Source: Oleispirillum naphthae
GTDB taxonomy: Bacteria > Pseudomonadota > Alphaproteobacteria > Rhodospirillales > Rhodospirillaceae
Direction of reading: 5' to 3'
DNA length: 49,488 nt
NCBI GenBank assembly: GCA_027864655.1
Contig: JAQAZG010000016.1
Coordinates: 1 to 49,488, forward strand
This document shows positions 46,518 through 49,488 of the stretch, piece by piece. The position numbers and the translations under genes were made by a program. Below the pieces are notes generated by a model. It searched no databases. It had not been told where the DNA came from and worked only from the letters and a program-made list of their open reading frames with translations. Position 1 is the stretch's first letter, and each line of letters begins with the position of its first letter.

Positions 46518-47194
46518 CCGTTTCGACAGCAATCGTAGGGCTTTCCCGGGAACAGATGGCCAGGCGCGCGGCGCAGGACATTCCGGACGGCGCGTACGTC
46601 AACCTCGGCATCGGCATCCCCGAACTGGTGGCGGGCTTCATCCCCGCCGGGCGGGAGGTGATCTACCACACCGAGAACGGCATCCTCGGCTTCGGTCCGC
46701 CGCCGCCTCCCGGCGAGGAGGATCCGGAACTGATCAACGCCGGCAAGAAGCCGGTGACGATCAAGCCGGGTTCCGCCTTCTTCCACCATGCCGACAGCTT
46801 CGCGATGATCCGCGGCGGCCACATCGACTTCTGCATCCTCGGCGCGATGCAGGTGGCGCAGAACGGCGATCTCGCCAACTGGCTGACCAACGCGCCGGAC
46901 GCCATCCCCGCCGTCGGCGGCGCGATGGACCTGGTGATGGGCGCGGGCAACATCGTGGTGGTCACCGAGCACGTCACCCGCGAGGGTGCGCCCAAGCTGG
47001 TGGAGAAATGCACCTATCCGCTCACCGGCCTCGGCGTGGTGACCCGCATCTTCACCAATCTCGCGGTGATCGACGTGACCAAGGCGGGTTTCGTGCTGCG
47101 GGAGATCGCGCCCGGCGTGGACGTGGAGACGTTGAAGTCGCTCACCGGCGCGCCTCTGGCGGTGGCGGACGACCTGAAGACGGTTTCGGTCTGA
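46514..47194 (+). CDS. pcaJ: 3-oxoadipate CoA-transferase subunit B
   Basis: This 226-residue beta subunit carries the catalytic glutamate in YHTENGILGFGP (Glu54), which forms the glutamyl-CoA thioester. YVNLGIGIPELVAGFIP, DSFAMIRGGHIDFCILGAMQV and AMDLVMGAGNIVVVTEH are the usual SCOT/PcaJ blocks. It is coupled to pcaI. A perfect GC hairpin lies nine bases after the stop, between it and the convergent regulator gene. Confidence 0.92.
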   Translation: MTVSTAIVGLSREQMARRAAQDIPDGAYVNLGIGIPELVAGFIPAGREVIYHTENGILGFGPPPPPGEEDPELINAGKKPVTIKPGSAFFHHADSFAMIRGGHIDFCILGAMQVAQNGDLANWLTNAPDAIPAVGGAMDLVMGAGNIVVVTEHVTREGAPKLVEKCTYPLTGLGVVTRIFTNLAVIDVTKAGFVLREIAPGVDVETLKSLTGAPLAVADDLKTVSV

Positions 47195-47202
47195 AACGGG
47201 GC

Positions 47203-47226
47203 AGGGGGCGGGTCCGCCCGCCCCCT
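47203..47226. terminator. Bidirectional hairpin between pcaJ and pcaR
   Basis: AGGGGGCGGG and CCCGCCCCCT form a perfect 10-bp stem with a four-base loop between two convergent genes. No T run on either side, so termination strength is uncertain. Confidence 0.5.
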
Positions 47227-47229
47227 CGG

Positions 47230-48003
47230 TCAGCGGAGCTTCTGGGTTTTTTCGAACTCGGCGGCGGCTTCCTGCAGAACCGGCAGGTAGTCCTGCTTCA
47301 GGGCCTCGACGGAGACCCGGGTCGCCTGGCCGCTGACGTTCATCGCAAGCGTGACGTTGCCGTGGCGGTCGTGCAGCGGCACCGCCATCGAGCGAAGCCC
47401 GATTTCGAGTTCCTGGTTGCAGAGCGCCCAGCCCTGCTCCCGCACTTCCTTGAGGCGGAGGGCAAGAAGCGCCGGGTCGGTGATGGTGTTGTCGGTATAG
47501 CGTTCCAACCGTGCGGTCCGTAGGAAATGAGCCAGACGCGAAGGTTCCAGTTGCGCGAGAAGGACCTGCCCCATGGACGAGCAGTGGGCGGGCAGGCGTG
47601 CGCCGATCGACAGCGAGATCGCCATCACCCGGTGGCGGGCCGCCGAGCGCGCGACGTAGACGACGCTCTCGCCGTCGAGAACCGCCGCGGAGGAGGATTC
47701 CTGCAACTGCTCGGTCACCTGCATCAGGAAGGGATGGATCGTCTCGGTGATGCTCAGGGATTGCAGGTAGGTGTAGCCGATTTCCATTACCTGCGGCGCG
47801 AGTTCGTAGTGTTTGCCGTCGCTGTGGGCATAGCCCAGCGAGCACAGGGTGAGCAGGAAGCGGCGCGCCGCCGCGCGGGTCATGCCGGTGCGCTCCGCCA
47901 CCTCGGTGAGGGTCTGGCGCGGCGCCTCGCTGCCGAAGGAGCGGATGACCGCCAGACCGCGGGCGAAGGAAGCGACGAAATCGGGCGAGTCCGGATCGAT
48001 CAT
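47230..48003 (-). CDS. pcaR: IclR-family regulator of the beta-ketoadipate genes (PcaR/PcaU/PobR type)
   Basis: This regulator of about 257 residues has a winged helix (FARGLAVIRSFGSEAPRQTL; MTRAAARRFLLTLCSLGYA) and the IclR ligand domain with SSSAAVLDGESVVYVAR, RLPAHCSSMGQVLLAQL and NQELEIGLRSMAVPLHDRHG, which are distinctive of the PcaR/PcaU branch. The start MIDPDSPDFV is preferred; 28 more codons are open upstream but would run over a GTTCGCAGAACGAAC operator. It is convergent with pcaIJ and divergent from maleylacetate reductase, so it can control both through the sites at 44.3-44.4 kb and 48.04 kb. Beta-ketoadipate is the usual effector. Confidence 0.88.
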   Translation of the reverse strand: MIDPDSPDFVASFARGLAVIRSFGSEAPRQTLTEVAERTGMTRAAARRFLLTLCSLGYAHSDGKHYELAPQVMEIGYTYLQSLSITETIHPFLMQVTEQLQESSSAAVLDGESVVYVARSAARHRVMAISLSIGARLPAHCSSMGQVLLAQLEPSRLAHFLRTARLERYTDNTITDPALLALRLKEVREQGWALCNQELEIGLRSMAVPLHDRHGNVTLAMNVSGQATRVSVEALKQDYLPVLQEAAAEFEKTQKLR

Positions 48004-48036
48004 TTTTGCCTGCCGTTGCGGAGAAACGCGGAACAC

Positions 48037-48051
48037 GTTCGCAGAACGAAC
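48037..48051. promoter_or_regulatory. PcaR-type operator between pcaR and maleylacetate reductase
   Basis: GTTCGCAGAACGAAC matches the two sites upstream of pcaF. Further GAAC/GTTC half-sites occur at 48031, 48057 and 48067, spaced about one helical turn apart, resembling the multi-repeat operators of PcaU/PobR proteins. Confidence 0.6.
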
Positions 48052-48186
48052 AAGCGGAACGTAGCAGAACGCACTTCCCTCAGGCAAGGCCTATGACGAA
48101 AGAAAAAAATTCAGTTTGTTCAGTGGGTTGATGGAAAAACGGTGACTGGGGCGCGTCCCGGTCCGGAAAAACGGCGGAGACCGAAG

Positions 48187-49326
48187 ATGGCCGAGAAGAG
48201 GCCGGCACAGATCGCGGAAGAGACGGCGGGGGACTTGCGTTTCCTGCACCAGTCCTGGCCGTGCCGCGTGCGCTTCGGCCGGGGGAGCCTGGCGGAAGCG
48301 CCGTGCGAGATCGGGCGTCTCGACCCGAAGAGCGTTCTCCTCATCGGCACGCCGGGCCGCGCCGCGGTTCTCGACGGCCTGGCGCGCGCGCTTGGAGACC
48401 TGGTCGCCGGGGCGGTCGGCGATGCGCGCTCCCACGTCGGCCAGGAGCAGGCGGATGCGGCCTGCCGCACCGCCCTGCACACCCGCGCCGACATGCTGGT
48501 CGCGGTCGGCGGCGGCGCGGCGACGGGGTTGGGCAAGGCGGTGGCGCTGTCCCTCGGCCTGCCGCTCGCCTGCATCCCCACCACCTATTCCGGCTCGGAG
48601 ATGACGCCGATCTGGGGCATCACCCGCAACGGCGAAAAGCTCAACGGCCGCGACGAGCGGGTGCGGCCGCGCCTGGTGATCTACGATCCGGATCTGTTCG
48701 CCGGGCTGCCGCGCGCCACCGCCGCGGCCAGCGCGATGAACGCCATGGCCCACTGCGTCGAGGCGCTCTATGCGGCGGATGCGAGCCCCCTGGTGGCGAT
48801 GTCCGCCGAGGAGGGCGCGCGCGCCCTGGGCGAGGGACTGCGCCGCCTCGCCGCCGGGGACGAGGCCGCCGACCTGCTGCTCTACGGCGCGTGGCTCGGC
48901 GGGTCCGCCCTCGGGGCCGCGTCCATGGGCCTGCACCACAAGCTCTGCCATGTCCTCGGCGGCATGCTCGGCCTGCCGCATGCGGAGATGCATGCCATCC
49001 TGCTGCCGCATGTCCTGGCGTTCAACGCGCCTGCCGCGCCCGCCGCGATGGCGCGCCTTTGCCGCGCCCTGGCGCTGCCGGATGCGGCGGCCTGCGCGCG
49101 TGCCCTGGCATCCCTGGCGGCGGCGGGGGGCGTGCCCGCCTCGCTGGCGGAGATCGGCATGCGCGAGGAGCACGTCGCGCCCGCGGCGGCGGCGGTGATG
49201 GCTTCCTCCTATCCGAATCCCCGACCGATCGCCGCAGAGGCGGTGCGGGCTCTGTTGCGCGATGCGCTCTGCGGCGGGGCGCCGCGGGTCTGTGGGGTGT
49301 GCGAAGCGCCGCAGAAGTTTATGTGA
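48187..49326 (+). CDS. Maleylacetate reductase (iron-containing alcohol dehydrogenase family)
   Basis: This 379-residue enzyme should reduce maleylacetate to 3-oxoadipate with NAD(P)H. The nucleotide loop is VGGGAATGLGKAVAL, followed by PTTYSGSEMTPIWGITRNGEK and RPRLVIYDPDLFAGLPR. The metal/catalytic histidines lie in MAHCVEALYA and GLHHKLCHVLGGMLGLPHAEMHAI (given as two parts of one motif). The N-terminal FLHQSWPCRVRFGRGSL is typical of maleylacetate reductases. ATG with GGAG nine bases upstream is chosen over an earlier GTG. The product feeds PcaIJ and PcaF encoded nearby. Ring-cleavage genes are not in the window, so the upstream aromatic (hydroxyquinol, resorcinol or similar) is inferred. 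Confidence 0.88.
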   Translation: MAEKRPAQIAEETAGDLRFLHQSWPCRVRFGRGSLAEAPCEIGRLDPKSVLLIGTPGRAAVLDGLARALGDLVAGAVGDARSHVGQEQADAACRTALHTRADMLVAVGGGAATGLGKAVALSLGLPLACIPTTYSGSEMTPIWGITRNGEKLNGRDERVRPRLVIYDPDLFAGLPRATAAASAMNAMAHCVEALYAADASPLVAMSAEEGARALGEGLRRLAAGDEAADLLLYGAWLGGSALGAASMGLHHKLCHVLGGMLGLPHAEMHAILLPHVLAFNAPAAPAAMARLCRALALPDAAACARALASLAAAGGVPASLAEIGMREEHVAPAAAAVMASSYPNPRPIAAEAVRALLRDALCGGAPRVCGVCEAPQKFM

Positions 49327-49412
49327 AGCGTTAAGTTGGTTGTATATCTATTTGTAATATTGTGGAAAGTCGTGTGGTCTAGCGCCTTTCCCGTGCCTCT
49401 GGGATGACACGG

Positions 49413-49488
49413 ATGAACATACACGAGTATCAGGCGAAGCAGTTATTGAAGGGTTACGGGGTCGATGTTCTGGACGGCGGGATCGCGC
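49413..49488 (+). CDS. sucC: Succinyl-CoA synthetase beta subunit, N-terminal fragment
   Basis: The last 76 bases encode MNIHEYQAKQLLKGYGVDV and run off the window. This is the ATP-grasp N-terminus shared by SucC and the malate-CoA ligase beta subunit. Its position after the beta-ketoadipate genes fits recycling of succinyl-CoA, but malate-CoA ligase cannot be excluded from so short a piece. The 86-base gap upstream has an AT-rich TAATAT element that may be a -10 box. Confidence 0.75.
   Translation, partial: MNIHEYQAKQLLKGYGVDVLDGGIA

Overview
The window is GC-rich (roughly 65-70 percent), densely packed DNA from an aerobic heterotrophic proteobacterium. An alphaproteobacterium of the Rhodospirillales type is my best guess, based on codon bias, a two-subunit methylmalonyl-CoA mutase with MeaB, TRAP and peptide ABC transporters, and cobalamin riboswitches. 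No rRNA, tRNA or taxonomic marker is present, so this is inference. Most genes overlap by ATGA/GTGA or lie within 30 bases of each other, so operons can be read directly.

Layout. (1) 1-11.3 kb, minus strand: a peptide or gamma-glutamyl-compound scavenging locus with amidase, an M20 carboxypeptidase, a five-gene dipeptide-type ABC importer, a second M20 peptidase and a gamma-glutamyltransferase without a signal peptide. A divergent IclR regulator follows (11.4-12.1 kb). The left edge carries the last codons of an unidentified gene. (2) 12.2-16.3 kb, plus strand: FCD-type GntR regulator, APH-fold small-molecule kinase, class III PLP enzyme and D-2-hydroxyacid dehydrogenase, probably an amino-alcohol or hydroxy-amino-acid catabolic operon. 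(3) 16.3-30.0 kb, plus strand: a six-gene operon with two tandem CobN-type chelatase large subunits, a fused ChlI-ChlD AAA+/VWA subunit, a stand-alone ChlI-type AAA+ subunit and a MacA/MacB tripartite efflux pair. It is preceded by two promoter modules exactly 80 bp apart, each with a palindrome-like element (best copy GTTATAGTATAAC, Zur-box-like) seven bases upstream of the -35 hexamer. (4) 30.0-31.6 kb: a lower-GC serine hydrolase with its own strong terminator. (5) 31.8-37.7 kb: a cobalamin riboswitch followed by mutA-mutB-meaB. (6) 37.7-39.3 kb: a second cobalamin riboswitch with a visible anti-P1 switch, a 45-codon ORF with a good RBS, a strong intrinsic terminator, then a radical SAM/SPASM gene. 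The same Zur-like palindrome overlaps the -10 of the riboswitch promoter and recurs upstream of the radical SAM gene. (7) 39.5-44.1 kb: FCD regulator, MBL-fold hydrolase and a complete TRAP transporter. (8) 44.2-49.3 kb: pcaF-pcaI-pcaJ, convergent pcaR-type IclR regulator and divergent maleylacetate reductase, i.e. the lower hydroxyquinol/beta-ketoadipate route. Three GTTCGCA-type operators are visible. The right edge enters sucC, the succinyl-CoA synthetase beta subunit.

The most unusual part is regions 3, 5 and 6 together. They combine a duplicated CobN system in which the second copy has lost both histidines of the conserved metal/tetrapyrrole motif, an efflux pump in the same operon, and a riboswitch-controlled short ORF beside a SPASM radical enzyme. 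Shared palindromic operators appear to tie regions 3 and 6 into one regulon. This looks like a metal-and-corrinoid-responsive system whose product I cannot name from sequence alone.
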